Source of the DNA: an uncultured Paracoccaceae bacterium
Lineage (GTDB): Bacteria > Pseudomonadota > Alphaproteobacteria > Rhodobacterales > Rhodobacteraceae
Direction of reading: 5' to 3'
Assembly (NCBI GenBank): GCA_943787985.1
Contig: CALSOO010000004.1
Coordinates: 930,001 to 994,000, forward strand
DNA length: 64,000 nucleotides
Position numbers and translations under genes: made by a program. Below are positions 25,092 through 34,805 of the stretch, one piece after another. Each line of letters starts with the position of its first letter. Position 1 is the first letter of the stretch. The notes beneath the pieces were generated by a model, which was given only the letters and a program-made list of their open reading frames with translations, was not told where the DNA came from and ran no database searches.

Positions 25092-25873
25092 GTATTGAGC
25101 CTTTGAAGCTCGTTCATGACCTCATAGGCCGTCAGATCCGCCCGCATGGGTGTGACAGATATATAGCCGTCGAGATTGACTGCCGCGTCGGTGCCTGCTG
25201 CACAATTGGCGCGTTGGTCTCCACCTTTGATCCAAAGGAATTTGCGCCCTGAAGGGGCAAAGTGTTCTTGGGTTGAAAAGCCCGTGTTTTCACGTCGGCC
25301 CTGTGCTGCCAGGCGTGTGCCTTTGACGGCTCCTGCGGACACGGGGGGGAAGTTAACGTTGTAAAACAAACTGTAGGCGTTGCTCTCTTTTGGTGAGGCC
25401 TCAAGGATGCGGCGAATGACATCCGCGCCGTGCTGTGCCGCGGCTTCAAACGGGTCGTCCAGATCAATGTTGTCGGGGCCAAAATATTGGGACAAAGCGA
25501 TAGCGGGTAACCCTTGCAAGGCAGCTTCCATAGCCGCGCCGATCGTGCCCGAATACAAAGTGTTTTCGGCTGAGTTGTTACCACGGTTGACGCCAGACAG
25601 GACAAGATCGGGGCGCGCGTCTTTCATCACGTCGTGCAAACCGGCCAAAACGCAATCTGCGGGAGCGCCTTCAACTGCGAAACGTCTTTCGCCCATTTTG
25701 GATATCATCATGGGATGCGTGTAGCTAACGCAGTGTCCAACGCCGGATTGTTCAAATGCGGGAGCGACGGTCCAGACTTCTCCGTCAGGACCTGCAAGGC
25801 TGTTTGCGATGGCTTGCAAAGTGCGCAGGCCGGGTGCTGCGATACCGTCGTCGTTTGTGATAAGAATGCGCAT
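25088..25873 (-). CDS. surE: 5'/3'-nucleotidase SurE
   Basis: A 261-residue metal-dependent nucleotide phosphatase linked to stationary-phase survival. The N-terminal metal site [15 protein letters not shown] (Asp8, Asp9), the Ser/Asn block [26 protein letters not shown], and [10 protein letters not shown] are family signatures. The length fits (about 250-265). The first gene of surE-pcm. The SDR gene at 25982 lies 108 bases upstream on the same strand, so a wider operon starting near purF is possible. Confidence 0.96.
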   Translation of the reverse strand: MRILITNDDGIAAPGLRTLQAIANSLAGPDGEVWTVAPAFEQSGVGHCVSYTHPMMISKMGERRFAVEGAPADCVLAGLHDVMKDARPDLVLSGVNRGNNSAENTLYSGTIGAAMEAALQGLPAIALSQYFGPDNIDLDDPFEAAAQHGADVIRRILEASPKESNAYSLFYNVNFPPVSAGAVKGTRLAAQGRRENTGFSTQEHFAPSGRKFLWIKGGDQRANCAAGTDAAVNLDGYISVTPMRADLTAYEVMNELQRLNT

Positions 25874-25981
25874 GATTGCTCCCTTAAGGCGTTTTAGCCA
25901 ACGTATCTGGCCTGCCGCAAGTGGCTGCCCCCTTGGGTGGGGAATTTATGGTCACAAAGGAAAGGACGTTGCGCAAATGAC

Positions 25982-26617
25982 TCAGATTTGAGCGAGCAAC
26001 GCCTGTGCTTGTGACTGAGGGCTGTTGAGCACGCCGCGGTCTTCGCCTGGATAGAACCGTGCGCGTGTGCCGGTTGGCATCGGGCCAGGGGTCAGGATGT
26101 GCACTTTGGGCCCGGTTTTCGCCGTTTCGGCCTGCCAACTGCGCGCCAATGCAATTTGCGCAGCTTTGCTGGCGCCGTAGCTGCCAAAGAATTTCTCGCC
26201 ACCGCGCGCATCGTCAAAGAACAGGGCTTGTCCGTCCAATCCCAACAAGGGGGCAACGTATTGGATAAGCGTGGCCACCGCTGTGATGTTTCCTGTGACC
26301 GACTTTGCAAAATCCTTGCCATCGATGTGGGGTGTCGGCGCCAAAGGTGCGGCGTGCACGGCCGTATGAGCCCAAAGATCGAGAGTGCCCCAGCGATCGT
26401 GAATGCCACGGCACAATGTCGCCATCGCATCCGCGTTTGTCACATCCATCGGTGCAAGCGTGGCTTTGCCGCCTTTTGCCTTGATCCTGTCATCAAGCTC
26501 TTCGAGCGCGCCTGTGGTCTTGGCCACCGCAATAATGTGGTGCGTTGTGCAAAGTTCTTCGGCGAGGGCGGCACCAAGGCCGCGAGACGCGCCGGTGATA
26601 AGGGCAAGTTTTGTCAT
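25982..26617 (-). CDS. SDR family NAD(P)-dependent oxidoreductase
   Basis: A 211-residue short-chain dehydrogenase. Cofactor motif TGASRGLG (8-15) and the catalytic pair in SYGASKAA (Tyr147, Lys151) are present. The Ser expected about 13 residues before the Tyr is replaced by the hydrophobic/acidic run ALFFDDARGG, so the catalytic triad is incomplete. The product is a little shorter than the usual 245-250. Substrate unknown. The ATG at 26617 lies behind the histidine phosphatase gene on the same strand (about 40 bases). Confidence 0.85.
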   Translation of the reverse strand: MTKLALITGASRGLGAALAEELCTTHHIIAVAKTTGALEELDDRIKAKGGKATLAPMDVTNADAMATLCRGIHDRWGTLDLWAHTAVHAAPLAPTPHIDGKDFAKSVTGNITAVATLIQYVAPLLGLDGQALFFDDARGGEKFFGSYGASKAAQIALARSWQAETAKTGPKVHILTPGPMPTGTRARFYPGEDRGVLNSPQSQAQALLAQI

Positions 26618-26658
26618 GCTGGGGTGGTGATTGGAAATTGAAGGGCTGTCAATAGGGT

Positions 26659-27195
26659 CTATGGCGCGACGAGAATACTGCCGAGGATTTCGGTACCCGT
26701 TTCAGTCTTGCGGAAAACGATGATTTCACCTGAACGCGTCGTGCGTCCGATCAAGGCCGATATGTTCACCTGATGGGTGACCAAAATCCGCAAACCGGTG
26801 GTGCTGTCGAGCAGAGTGATTGTGTCGAGGGTTTGTTCCTTTTCGCGCTCATATCGGCCAAAGAACGAATTGAGAGGGGGGGCGTCTATTGGCGTTCCCA
26901 GCGCAAGCAACCGCGCTGTGTCGCGGGTGCGGCACCATTGGCTCGTGAACACGGCTTCAAATTCAAACCCATTGCCCCGCAACGCTTCGCCTGTGCGGCG
27001 TGCTTGCGCGCGTCCTCGATCATCAAGGTTTCGTTGTGTGCTGCAATCGTCAATCTGGAACGCCGCTGGATCGCTTGTTCCAGGGGCCAGCGCGTGCCGC
27101 ATAATGGCAATCGCACCGGGTTGGCGCAGAGCCTCCCAATCATTGGCGTGCAGCATGTTCGGCAGACAGAGAAAAACAAGGTATAAATATCGCAT
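26659..27195 (-). CDS. Exported histidine phosphatase family protein
   Basis: 178 residues with an N-terminal signal peptide (MRYLYLVFLCLPNMLHAN). The phosphatase motif is IMRHALAPGTSD: the Arg-His pair that forms the phosphohistidine is there, but the usual RHGE reads RHAL. NLDDRGRAQARRTGEAL, TSQWCRTRDTARLLALG and the second histidine in LVTHQVN complete the fold. It is probably periplasmic; its substrate is unknown. The ATG at 27195 was chosen over a TTG two codons upstream. Confidence 0.82.
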   Translation of the reverse strand: MRYLYLVFLCLPNMLHANDWEALRQPGAIAIMRHALAPGTSDPAAFQIDDCSTQRNLDDRGRAQARRTGEALRGNGFEFEAVFTSQWCRTRDTARLLALGTPIDAPPLNSFFGRYEREKEQTLDTITLLDSTTGLRILVTHQVNISALIGRTTRSGEIIVFRKTETGTEILGSILVAP

Positions 27196-27234
27196 GCCCA
27201 AGAGGTAGGCTGCGCCGCCGCCACGTCGAGTTTA

Positions 27235-28704
27235 TTATTCAGCCGCTTTCATAACGAAACCATCGGTGATTTGATCACTCGGTGTCACAGGGTATTCGCC
27301 AGAGAAACATGCGTCGCAATACTGTGGGCATGTCTTGTTGCGCCCGTCCGCTTCGCCGACGGCACGGTAGAGCCCATCCAGCGAGATAAACTTCAGACTG
27401 TCGACCCCCAAGTGGTCGCGCATTTCGTCTTCGGACATCGTTGCTGCAAGCAGCTTGTCACGCTGCGGCGTGTCGACCCCGTAAAAGCATGGCCACTGGG
27501 TCGGCGGTGATGCAATGCGAAAATGGACCTCGGCGGCTCCGGCATCAAGGATCATCTCTTTGATTTTGCGACTGGTGGTGCCACGCACAACGGAATCGTC
27601 CACCAAGATGATGCGTTTGCCTTTGACCAAAGCACGGTTCACGTTCAGCTTCAGGCGCACCCCCATATTGCGGATGCTTTCTGTGGGCTCGATAAACGTG
27701 CGCCCCATGTATTGGTTGCGGATGATGCCCATGGCGTAGGGGATGCCGGATTCAAGCGAAAATCCGATGGCAGCAGGTGTCCCGCTGTCGGGGACGGGGC
27801 AGACAAGGTCTGCGTCCACGGGGGCTTCTTTTGCCAGTTCGCGCCCGATGTTTTCGCGGGTTTCATAAACAGAACGTCCGCCAAGGATGCTGTCGGGGCG
27901 CGAGAAATACACATGTTCAAAAATGCAAAACCGTGACGAGACACGGCGGAAGGGGAAGTGGCTTTGGACGCCGTGTTTTTCCGAGATCACGACCATTTCG
28001 CCGGGTTTGATTTCGCGCACGAAGTCCGCGCCGATGATGTCGAGGGCGCAGGTTTCGGAACTCAGCGCCCAACCATCACCGATTTTGCCCAAGACCAGTG
28101 GCCGCACGCCCAAGGGGTCGCGCACGCCGATGAGTTTGGTACGCGTCATGGCGACGATGGAAAATGCACCCTCAACGCGGCGCAATGCGTCTTCCATGCG
28201 TTCAGGAATGTTGCGTTGTAAGGAGCGCGCCATCAGGTGAATGATGCATTCGCTGTCGGACGAGCTTTGAAAGATCGAGCCGCGTTCGATCAGTTCGCGG
28301 CGCAGTGCGTTGGCGTTGGTGATGTTGCCATTGTGGGCGATTGCGGCACCGCCCATGGCGAATTCACCAAAGAAAGGTTGCACATCGCGGATGGCCGTTT
28401 GGCCTTTGGAGCCGGATGTAGAATAGCGGACATGCCCGATAGCGAGTGGCCCAGGCAGGGTTTCCATCACTTTTTGAGAGGTGAAGTTGTCGCGCACGTA
28501 GCCAAAGCGGCGGGCTGAATTGAACCCTTGTTCTGCGTCGTGGCTGACGATGCCACCCGCTTCCTGACCGCGGTGTTGCAACGCATGCAAGCCAAGCGCC
28601 ACAAAGTTAGAGGCATCATTGACGCCGATGACACCGAAAACGCCGCATTCCTCCTTTAATTTATCATCATCAAAGGGATTTGCAGGTGGCATGTGTTTGG
28701 ACAA
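27235..28704 (-). CDS. purF: Amidophosphoribosyltransferase
   Basis: 489 residues; first committed step of purine synthesis, PRPP plus glutamine to 5-phosphoribosylamine. The glutamine amidotransferase domain begins with EECGVFG, the Cys being exposed after removal of a short propeptide. The PRPP site is IILVDDSVVRGTTSRKI, and a Cys cluster CPQYCDACFSGEYP lies near the C-terminus, as in B. subtilis-type enzymes with an iron-sulfur cluster. The TTG at 28704 has GGAG seven bases upstream; the ATG four codons later is an alternative. cvpA, its usual partner, is separated by the inserted chemoreceptor gene. Confidence 0.95.
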   Translation of the reverse strand: MSKHMPPANPFDDDKLKEECGVFGVIGVNDASNFVALGLHALQHRGQEAGGIVSHDAEQGFNSARRFGYVRDNFTSQKVMETLPGPLAIGHVRYSTSGSKGQTAIRDVQPFFGEFAMGGAAIAHNGNITNANALRRELIERGSIFQSSSDSECIIHLMARSLQRNIPERMEDALRRVEGAFSIVAMTRTKLIGVRDPLGVRPLVLGKIGDGWALSSETCALDIIGADFVREIKPGEMVVISEKHGVQSHFPFRRVSSRFCIFEHVYFSRPDSILGGRSVYETRENIGRELAKEAPVDADLVCPVPDSGTPAAIGFSLESGIPYAMGIIRNQYMGRTFIEPTESIRNMGVRLKLNVNRALVKGKRIILVDDSVVRGTTSRKIKEMILDAGAAEVHFRIASPPTQWPCFYGVDTPQRDKLLAATMSEDEMRDHLGVDSLKFISLDGLYRAVGEADGRNKTCPQYCDACFSGEYPVTPSDQITDGFVMKAAE

Positions 28705-28855
28705 GGGGCAGCTCCGAATCCGTCTAAAGGGTTGCCACTCTGTTACGGTGTCTGAGCACTTATGTCACGCTGTGATGAAGCAATGGTAAGATATGTTAGC
28801 ATGATCGTAACTTTTGGCCCGTATCGACGTCATGAATACAATAAACGAGGTTGTG

Positions 28856-30154
28856 ATGCGCGCCGAATTTACCAAAGGGTCCGTCGACTCTGTCGATGCA
28901 AAGAACCAAGCGATCGTGAATATGATCGACGGTTTGTACGCTACTATTGAATTTGATCTACACGGCACGATTTTGCAGGCAAATCAGAATTTTTTGTCTG
29001 CTCTTGAATACACCATGAATGAGATTGTTGGCCAAAAGCACAGGATGTTTGTGGATGACACTTACGGAAATTCCGCCGAATATGCCGATTTCTGGAGTAA
29101 ACTCCGGTCAGGCGAATTTCATCAGGGTCAATTCCCGCGCGTTACCAAATCTGGATCGACAATTTGGTTTCAGGCGACATATTCCCCCGTTCTGGATGCC
29201 GATGGCAATTTGATTTCCGTTATGAAAATTGCCTCGGACGTCACGCCGCGGCGCAAAATAGTCAACGAACTTGCGAAGGGACTGACCGCGATTGGCGAGG
29301 GTGATCTTAGGTTCCGCATCGAAGGAGTCGAAGGGAGCGACATCAATGATCTAGCTGATACCTACAACTTTACCGTCCAAAATCTGAATGAGGCCTTCAG
29401 TGTCGTCAAGCAGGTCGCAGATGGAATTGCGCATTCGGCAAAAGACGTCGAACAACGCTCGAACTCGAGTGCGGATTCGACTTTGCGGACTGCAGCATCA
29501 TTTGAAGAGGCTTCTGCAGAAGTCCAAATGGTTGCTACCTCGGTCAACACGACGTCCGAGAGCGCGACCGTCGCCTTGCAAAACACAGAAGAAGCCGCAG
29601 CACTTGCGGACGTCAGTGCAGAGGCGATGGCGCAGGCGTTGGAGGCGACGATCGAGATGCGTCAGTCGACTGCTGAAATGTCAGGGATTAACGATGTCAT
29701 TGATTCGATCGCATTTCAGACCAATCTACTCGCCCTCAATGCAGGGATTGAGGCTGCCAGAGCCGGTCCCAGCGGTGCAGGGTTTGCTGTTGTCGCGACT
29801 GAAATTCGGAATCTTGCAAGTCGCTCTCAAGATGCATCAAGTAAAATTCAGGGATTGATTGCCAGGTCCGTGGATCAAGCTAAAACAACTGAAGGCCACG
29901 TGAAAGACAGCGAAGTGAACATCAAGCATGTTCAAACTAAGTCGCGCGAAGTTGCCGAACGCATGACAGACATCTCGGCTGAATCCACGTCGCAAGCAAA
30001 ACGCGTAACTGTCATCAGCGAAACTGTGCGTCAGCTCGCCAAAACAGGCGAAAGAGGTGCTCAAGGTGCCTCGGAAAATCAGGACTCAGCGCAAGCTTTG
30101 GCAGAGTTCAGCATCAAGTTGACGGATCAAGTGTCGCGTTTCGCGCTTGAGTAG
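28856..30154 (+). CDS. Soluble PAS-domain methyl-accepting chemotaxis protein
   Basis: 432 residues with no membrane segment. A PAS domain (about 15-125: [22 protein letters not shown], later [28 protein letters not shown]) is followed by a HAMP-like linker ([14 protein letters not shown]) and the MCP signalling domain with the hairpin tip [32 protein letters not shown]. It should sense a cytosolic signal and control CheA. The ATG at 28856 is preceded by GAGG; earlier starts at 28814 (TTG) and 28832 exist. It lies on the opposite strand between cvpA and purF and has fewer G/C-ending codons than the purine genes, suggesting later insertion. Confidence 0.92.
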   Translation: MRAEFTKGSVDSVDAKNQAIVNMIDGLYATIEFDLHGTILQANQNFLSALEYTMNEIVGQKHRMFVDDTYGNSAEYADFWSKLRSGEFHQGQFPRVTKSGSTIWFQATYSPVLDADGNLISVMKIASDVTPRRKIVNELAKGLTAIGEGDLRFRIEGVEGSDINDLADTYNFTVQNLNEAFSVVKQVADGIAHSAKDVEQRSNSSADSTLRTAASFEEASAEVQMVATSVNTTSESATVALQNTEEAAALADVSAEAMAQALEATIEMRQSTAEMSGINDVIDSIAFQTNLLALNAGIEAARAGPSGAGFAVVATEIRNLASRSQDASSKIQGLIARSVDQAKTTEGHVKDSEVNIKHVQTKSREVAERMTDISAESTSQAKRVTVISETVRQLAKTGERGAQGASENQDSAQALAEFSIKLTDQVSRFALE

Positions 30155-30162
30155 CATTATTT

Positions 30163-30723
30163 TCAGGCAGGCGCGTCGCAGCTGCTGACCAAGTTTTCGT
30201 ATTGTTGCGTGATCCAACCAAAGGCTTGTTCAGGGTTTTGATCCTGAATTTGACCTGTAAAGCGCCCAAACACGGCAGCCGAACGGCTTTCATCCACAAT
30301 GGTAAATTCCTGGCCCGTAATTACGGTGTCGTAGACAAAGAACGCTATAGCGACGAGCAATATGCCGCGCAGAACGCCGAATAGGAAACCAAGACCTTGA
30401 TCAACGCCTCCAAGTGCGGAGCGTTGAACCAAAGAAGAGAACAGCGGCGTGAACAGTGAAACGACAATCAGTGCCAATGCAAAGACCAAAGCAAAGGCAC
30501 CAATTACACCCAATTCACAACTGTCAGCGATGATGTCACCAACAACCGGAATTTCGCGGACCAGTGGTTCGACGCGCGGCGCGAACAAAAAACCGAGTAT
30601 TGCAGCCACAACCCATCCGGCAATCGCCATGACTTCGCGAACCAAGCCACGGCCATAGGCCAAAAGTGCTGACAAAATAATGACAACGGCAACGACGCCG
30701 TCAATTATTGTGAAACCTTCCAT
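30163..30723 (-). CDS. cvpA: CvpA family membrane protein
   Basis: 186 residues with four hydrophobic segments and the CvpA pattern: FTIIDGVVAVVIILSALLAYGRGLVREVMAIAGWVVAA at the start and VDQGLGFLFGVLRGILLV later. CvpA is needed for colicin V production and for purF-linked and envelope stress phenotypes in enterics; its mechanism is unclear. The C-terminal 40 residues are soluble. It is convergent with the chemoreceptor gene (eight bases) and lies downstream of radA with 22 bases between. Confidence 0.92.
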   Translation of the reverse strand: MEGFTIIDGVVAVVIILSALLAYGRGLVREVMAIAGWVVAAILGFLFAPRVEPLVREIPVVGDIIADSCELGVIGAFALVFALALIVVSLFTPLFSSLVQRSALGGVDQGLGFLFGVLRGILLVAIAFFVYDTVITGQEFTIVDESRSAAVFGRFTGQIQDQNPEQAFGWITQQYENLVSSCDAPA

Positions 30724-30745
30724 GGTTTTTCTTCCTTTTTGCCGC

Positions 30746-32116
30746 TCAACCTGCGCCGAACACTTCGCCTACAAAGGCAGTTAAGTCACCCATTTGACGC
30801 AATGACATGCCAGTCGCGCCTACGGCTTTTCCGCCCGACGGTGCGATTGCTGACGTGAAACCAAGTTTTTGCGCCTCTTTCAACCTATTTTCGGTCTGCG
30901 GCGCAGGTCTAAGTGCCCCGGAAAGGCTAATTTCCCCAAAAACCACGGCGCCTTCGGGTAAAGCGGCGTCTTCACGGGCACTTAGCAAGGCAGCAGCGAC
31001 CGCAAGGTCTGCAGCAGGTTCACTAATTTTCATGCCACCGGCAACATTCAGGTAGACGTCAAGGCCAGCAAAAGGGATTCCGCAGCGGGATTCGAGCACT
31101 GCAAGAATCATCGCCAGCCTTCCACCGTCCCAACCAACCACAGTTCGTCTCGGTTGTGAGTGGGGGCTGGGTGCAACCAGTGCTTGCAATTCTACAAGAA
31201 CAGGGCGCGTTCCTTCAACACCGGCAAAGACAACCGACCCCGGACTGGGTGTGCCACGTTCGCTCAGGAAAAGCGCCGAAGGATTTGTGACCTCTGCCAG
31301 GCCGGCTCCCGTCATTTCGAAAACACCGATTTCGTCAGATGGCCCAAACCGGTTTTTGACTGCGCGCAATATCCGAAACTGGTGGCCACGTTCACCTTCG
31401 AAATATAAAACAGTATCAACCATATGTTCCACAACGCGTGGACCTGCAATTTGACCGTCTTTGGTGACGTGACCAACAAGGATGACCGACATGCCTTGAC
31501 GCTTTGCAAATGTCGTCAACTCGTGCGCCGCACTCCGTACTTGGCTCACTGATCCTGGCGCGCTGTCCACGGTGTCGGACCACATCGTTTGAATCGAATC
31601 GATGATCGCAAGCTGGGGTTTTTCGGCTTCCAGGGTTGTAAGAATGTCTCTCAAATTTGTTTCGGCGGCCAATTGTACAGGCGCATCGACCAAATCCAAT
31701 CGTTGGGCACGCATGCGCACTTGGGCACTGGCTTCCTCGCCAGAAACATAGATTGTCTTAAGACCTGAGCGCGCAAAAGACGCAGCGGCCTGAAGCAAAA
31801 GCGTCGATTTCCCGATTCCCGGATCTCCGCCAACCAATATCGCGGAAGACGGAACCAACCCTCCGCCCAAAACGCGGTCAAGTTCAGTGATCCCGGATTG
31901 GGTGCGTGGAGGAGGGGCTTCTTTGGTTGCCAAATCCGTAAGCACGATTGAACTGCCGCGCCGCGCGCCAAGTGACTTCCCGGAAGGGCCGGATTTGGAA
32001 AGACCTTTGTCTTCGACAATGGTGTTCCACTCACCGCAACCATCGCACCGTCCAGACCATTTGGTGTATTTTGATGCACAGGAAGAGCACGTGAAAGAAG
32101 GGGATGATTTTGCCAT
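30746..32116 (-). CDS. radA: DNA repair protein RadA
   Basis: 456 residues. N-terminal zinc finger with Cys10, Cys13, Cys24 and Cys27 (CSSC, CDGC), RecA-like ATPase with Walker A GGDPGIGKST (96-105), the RadA-specific KNRFG motif (RAVKNRFGPSDE) and a C-terminal Lon-like domain (DVYLNVAGGMKISEPAADLAVAAALLS) in which the protease Ser is not used. It promotes branch migration in recombination. The frame reaches 32137, but the ATG at 32116 gives the standard N-terminus directly ahead of the zinc finger. Confidence 0.96.
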   Translation of the reverse strand: MAKSSPSFTCSSCASKYTKWSGRCDGCGEWNTIVEDKGLSKSGPSGKSLGARRGSSIVLTDLATKEAPPPRTQSGITELDRVLGGGLVPSSAILVGGDPGIGKSTLLLQAAASFARSGLKTIYVSGEEASAQVRMRAQRLDLVDAPVQLAAETNLRDILTTLEAEKPQLAIIDSIQTMWSDTVDSAPGSVSQVRSAAHELTTFAKRQGMSVILVGHVTKDGQIAGPRVVEHMVDTVLYFEGERGHQFRILRAVKNRFGPSDEIGVFEMTGAGLAEVTNPSALFLSERGTPSPGSVVFAGVEGTRPVLVELQALVAPSPHSQPRRTVVGWDGGRLAMILAVLESRCGIPFAGLDVYLNVAGGMKISEPAADLAVAAALLSAREDAALPEGAVVFGEISLSGALRPAPQTENRLKEAQKLGFTSAIAPSGGKAVGATGMSLRQMGDLTAFVGEVFGAG

Positions 32117-32154
32117 GTTCGCCTTGTGCCTCAGCAAGTGCGACGCGTCAAAGC

Positions 32155-32652
32155 CTATTCCGCGGCTTTCGGTGGGAGTTCAACGACCGTGTTGTCGGTG
32201 CGAATGATCGTCTCGAGGCCAAGTTCAGGCATAACCTCACGCAATCGCTGCAGTTGGGCAGCTGCAACGCTTTCTTCAAGCTCGATTTCATGCATCCAGT
32301 GTTTCAGCTCGGTGCTCATCGCTTTTGCTTCGGTCAGCCGCGCATTGAACTGATCGACTTCAAACTGCCGCTCTGTTAGGAATGAACGGGCGCGGGCAAC
32401 ACGGTCGTTAGAGTAGACTTCCGCTAACTCTTTGGAAATGTGAGACATTTGTGCCGCAATTTCCAGAACCTCAGGTTCCAAAGCAGCCAATACTGAAGTG
32501 ACAAGCAAACCAACAGCAACAAACGCAAACGTCGCAAACGCTACGCGCTGTAGCAAAAATTGGATTAAGTAAAACGTCGCACGGATATGCGTCACAGCGT
32601 GTCTTCCCGCCAGAAGAGCAGTTTCATAAGCAAATATACGCCCACTAACCAA
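32155..32652 (-). CDS. Single-pass membrane protein with coiled coil, unknown function
   Basis: 165 residues. One strong transmembrane segment (about 37-57, VAFATFAFVAVGLLVTSVLAAL) is followed by a long helical, charged stretch with heptad character (MSHISKELAEVYSNDRVARARSFLTERQFEVDQFNARL and on). The family is not recognised. The start at 32652 is the first in the frame; a later start is possible but would shorten the cytoplasmic part. Its stop lies 38 bases before radA on the same strand. Codon use is plain for this AT-richer part of the window. Confidence 0.6.
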   Translation of the reverse strand: MVSGRIFAYETALLAGRHAVTHIRATFYLIQFLLQRVAFATFAFVAVGLLVTSVLAALEPEVLEIAAQMSHISKELAEVYSNDRVARARSFLTERQFEVDQFNARLTEAKAMSTELKHWMHEIELEESVAAAQLQRLREVMPELGLETIIRTDNTVVELPPKAAE

Positions 32653-32745
32653 ATTGGCTAAGGGGAAAGCAAGGAATTTGCTGTCAACTGTGAAAGCTGT
32701 GACGCGTATGCTGCGGTTTGTGTGGCGACTGTTTCAACCCTAGCG

Positions 32746-33213
32746 TCAATCGGGTGCTACTTCCGAGGATTGTTTACTGCGCCAACTGATGAGAATAGAG
32801 CTCAGAATCAATACGGTGAATAAATATAGCCCCCAAGCGGTCTCGATCCGCCCAATTCCGATCCCTTTGGCCAAGGTTATGTAAACTGCTATCAAAAATA
32901 TATCTGCCATCGCCAGCTTTCCCATGATGTGCAGAGCGGGCAAAGCGCGTTGGCTGAGCAGGCCAAAATGCAGCAAGGCCAAAAGGATTGTTTTGAGGTA
33001 TGGGGCAAAAAGAGCAAATACAGTCACAACAAGTGCCAGAAACACGTCGCTTTTCCACAGAGACTGCAAGCCAGTGATGACACTGATCTCGTTTAGGCTG
33101 AAAAGTGGAAGAAAACCGGCACGCATGAGTGGCGCGAACCACGCAATCGGGTAAAGCACAAGCAGTCCGAGGTTTGCACAGATCAAAAATCGAGATGTTT
33201 CAGTGGCTTGCAC
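32746..33213 (-). CDS. Paraquat-inducible protein A (PqiA) family protein
   Basis: 155 residues with four hydrophobic segments; a single PqiA domain. Typical parts are the first helix with NLGLLVLYPIAWFAPLM, then FSLNEISVITGLQSLW, VFALFAPYLKTILLALLHFG and ALHIMGKLAMADIFLIAVYI. PqiA proteins belong to envelope lipid-transport systems together with MCE-domain proteins. Here no MCE gene is adjacent, but the mlaFE-like pair for the same kind of lipid transport lies just upstream on the same strand, so a functional link is reasonable. Confidence 0.85.
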   Translation of the reverse strand: MQATETSRFLICANLGLLVLYPIAWFAPLMRAGFLPLFSLNEISVITGLQSLWKSDVFLALVVTVFALFAPYLKTILLALLHFGLLSQRALPALHIMGKLAMADIFLIAVYITLAKGIGIGRIETAWGLYLFTVLILSSILISWRSKQSSEVAPD

Positions 33214-33288
33214 AAGGGGTTCCTTTGATCTTGTGGAGAACTCTACCCGTTAGGATGCTGTAGAAGTTAAGAGCGCGCATGATGCGTT

Positions 33289-34035
33289 TCAACGCACAGC
33301 TTCAATCGGCCCATCGGGTTTGCCGTGGATGAACTGCTGCAGATATGGATCATGTGCGGTGTCGATCTCGGCTGCTGGACCGGTCCATTGGATAATACCG
33401 TTGTGCAACATCGCAACGTTGTCCGCGATCGCGCGAACGGATGTCATGTCGTGTGTTATGGTCATTGTGGTTGCTTTCATCTCGACCACGATCTCACGAA
33501 TCAAGTCATTGATAACGCCTGCCATAATCGGATCGAGCCCCGTGGTGGGTTCATCAAAAAAGATGATTTCAGGGTCAGCGGCAATCGCGCGGGCAAGACC
33601 GACACGCTTTTGCATGCCTCCAGACAGCTCTGCGGGCAGGCGGTCTGCGACATCGGGGGTTAGACCGACGCGTCGCAGTTTTTCAATGGCGATTTCACGC
33701 GCCTCTTCTTTTGGCTTTTTGAGAGACCCTCGCAACAACCGAAAGGCGACATTTTGCCAGACTGGCAAGCTGTCAAACAGCGCGGCCCCTTGAAAAAGCA
33801 TGCCGAACTTTGCGAGGAAAGTATCGCGCTCGGTTTGCAGAACGTCTTGGCCGTCGACGGTGATCGTACCTTGCTCGGGAGTGACCAATCCAAGGACAGA
33901 CTTGATTGTGATGGATTTTCCGGTGCCAGATCCGCCGATGATAACCATTGAAGTGCCGCGTTCGACCACCAGGTCAACGCCACGCAGTACCTTATTGTTT
34001 CCAAACGATTTATGGACGTTTTTTAGCTCTATCAT
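33289..34035 (-). CDS. mlaF: ABC transporter ATP-binding protein, MlaF type
   Basis: 248 residues. Intact motifs: Walker A IIGGSGTGKS, Q-loop FQGAALFDSLPVWQNVAF, signature LSGGMQKRV, Walker B IIFFDEPTTGLDP and the switch histidine in TITHDM. The FDSL sequence after the Q-loop is characteristic of MlaF/TtgA-type ATPases that drive phospholipid transfer across the periplasm. The frame runs on to 34164, but the ATG at 34035 overlaps the mlaE stop by four bases and gives [12 protein letters not shown], so it is the true start. Confidence 0.92.
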   Translation of the reverse strand: MIELKNVHKSFGNNKVLRGVDLVVERGTSMVIIGGSGTGKSITIKSVLGLVTPEQGTITVDGQDVLQTERDTFLAKFGMLFQGAALFDSLPVWQNVAFRLLRGSLKKPKEEAREIAIEKLRRVGLTPDVADRLPAELSGGMQKRVGLARAIAADPEIIFFDEPTTGLDPIMAGVINDLIREIVVEMKATTMTITHDMTSVRAIADNVAMLHNGIIQWTGPAAEIDTAHDPYLQQFIHGKPDGPIEAVR

Positions 34036-34805
34036 ATTGAGAAAAACACCCCGGTGAGAACGAAATTTGCGGCAAGGATCAAGACCGCTGCGGCCTCTAC
34101 CGACCCTTTTGTTGCACGCCCAACCCCTTGTGCGCCGCGCCCTGAATTCATGCCGTAGTAGCACCCCATCGTCGCCGCGACAAAGCCGAACACGCCACCT
34201 TTGGCCAATGAGGACACAACATCGCGCAATTCGAGAAAGTCGACAGTGTTGCGAATGTAGGCGGCGGAATTAAAACCCAATGTACCTGTAGCAACCGCAT
34301 AGCCGCCAAAGATGCCGATGACGTCGCCCACTGCCACAAGGATCGGAACAACAAGGGTCGCCGCCAGAACGCGAGGAACGGTGAGATACTGCATCGGGTG
34401 CGTCGATAGAGTGACAAGGGCATCGATTTGCTCCGTCACTTTCATCGTTGCGATTTCGGCTGCGATTGAAGACGTCACACGGGCGGCAATCATTAATCCG
34501 ACCAACACCGGGCCGAGCTCTCGCACCATTCCAATGGCCACGATTTGTGGAACAACCGCTTCGGCGTTGAACCGTGCGCCACCGGCGTAGATCTGGAGCG
34601 CCAATGCGCCGCCTGTGAACACAGCTGTCAGTCCAACCACAGGCAGTGACAACCAGCCGATATTCAGCAGGGTAATTCCAAATTCGCGCAAATAGAAAGG
34701 CGCGCGGACGAGCGCATGAACGGTTTGCATTGCAAATAGCGTGACCCGTCCAATAGCGGCCAACAAGCCGATGACGGGCCGGCCAATTGCGGCAAGCCAC
34801 TTCAT
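34032..34805 (-). CDS. mlaE: ABC transporter permease, MlaE type
   Basis: A 257-residue integral membrane protein of the MlaE family, partner of MlaF in phospholipid trafficking that keeps outer-membrane asymmetry. Family blocks: [81 protein letters not shown] and [26 protein letters not shown]. The ATG overlaps the alr stop by four bases and its stop overlaps mlaF, so alr-mlaE-mlaF is one translationally coupled unit. The substrate-binding MlaD component is not encoded here. Confidence 0.94.
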   Translation of the reverse strand: MKWLAAIGRPVIGLLAAIGRVTLFAMQTVHALVRAPFYLREFGITLLNIGWLSLPVVGLTAVFTGGALALQIYAGGARFNAEAVVPQIVAIGMVRELGPVLVGLMIAARVTSSIAAEIATMKVTEQIDALVTLSTHPMQYLTVPRVLAATLVVPILVAVGDVIGIFGGYAVATGTLGFNSAAYIRNTVDFLELRDVVSSLAKGGVFGFVAATMGCYYGMNSGRGAQGVGRATKGSVEAAAVLILAANFVLTGVFFSI

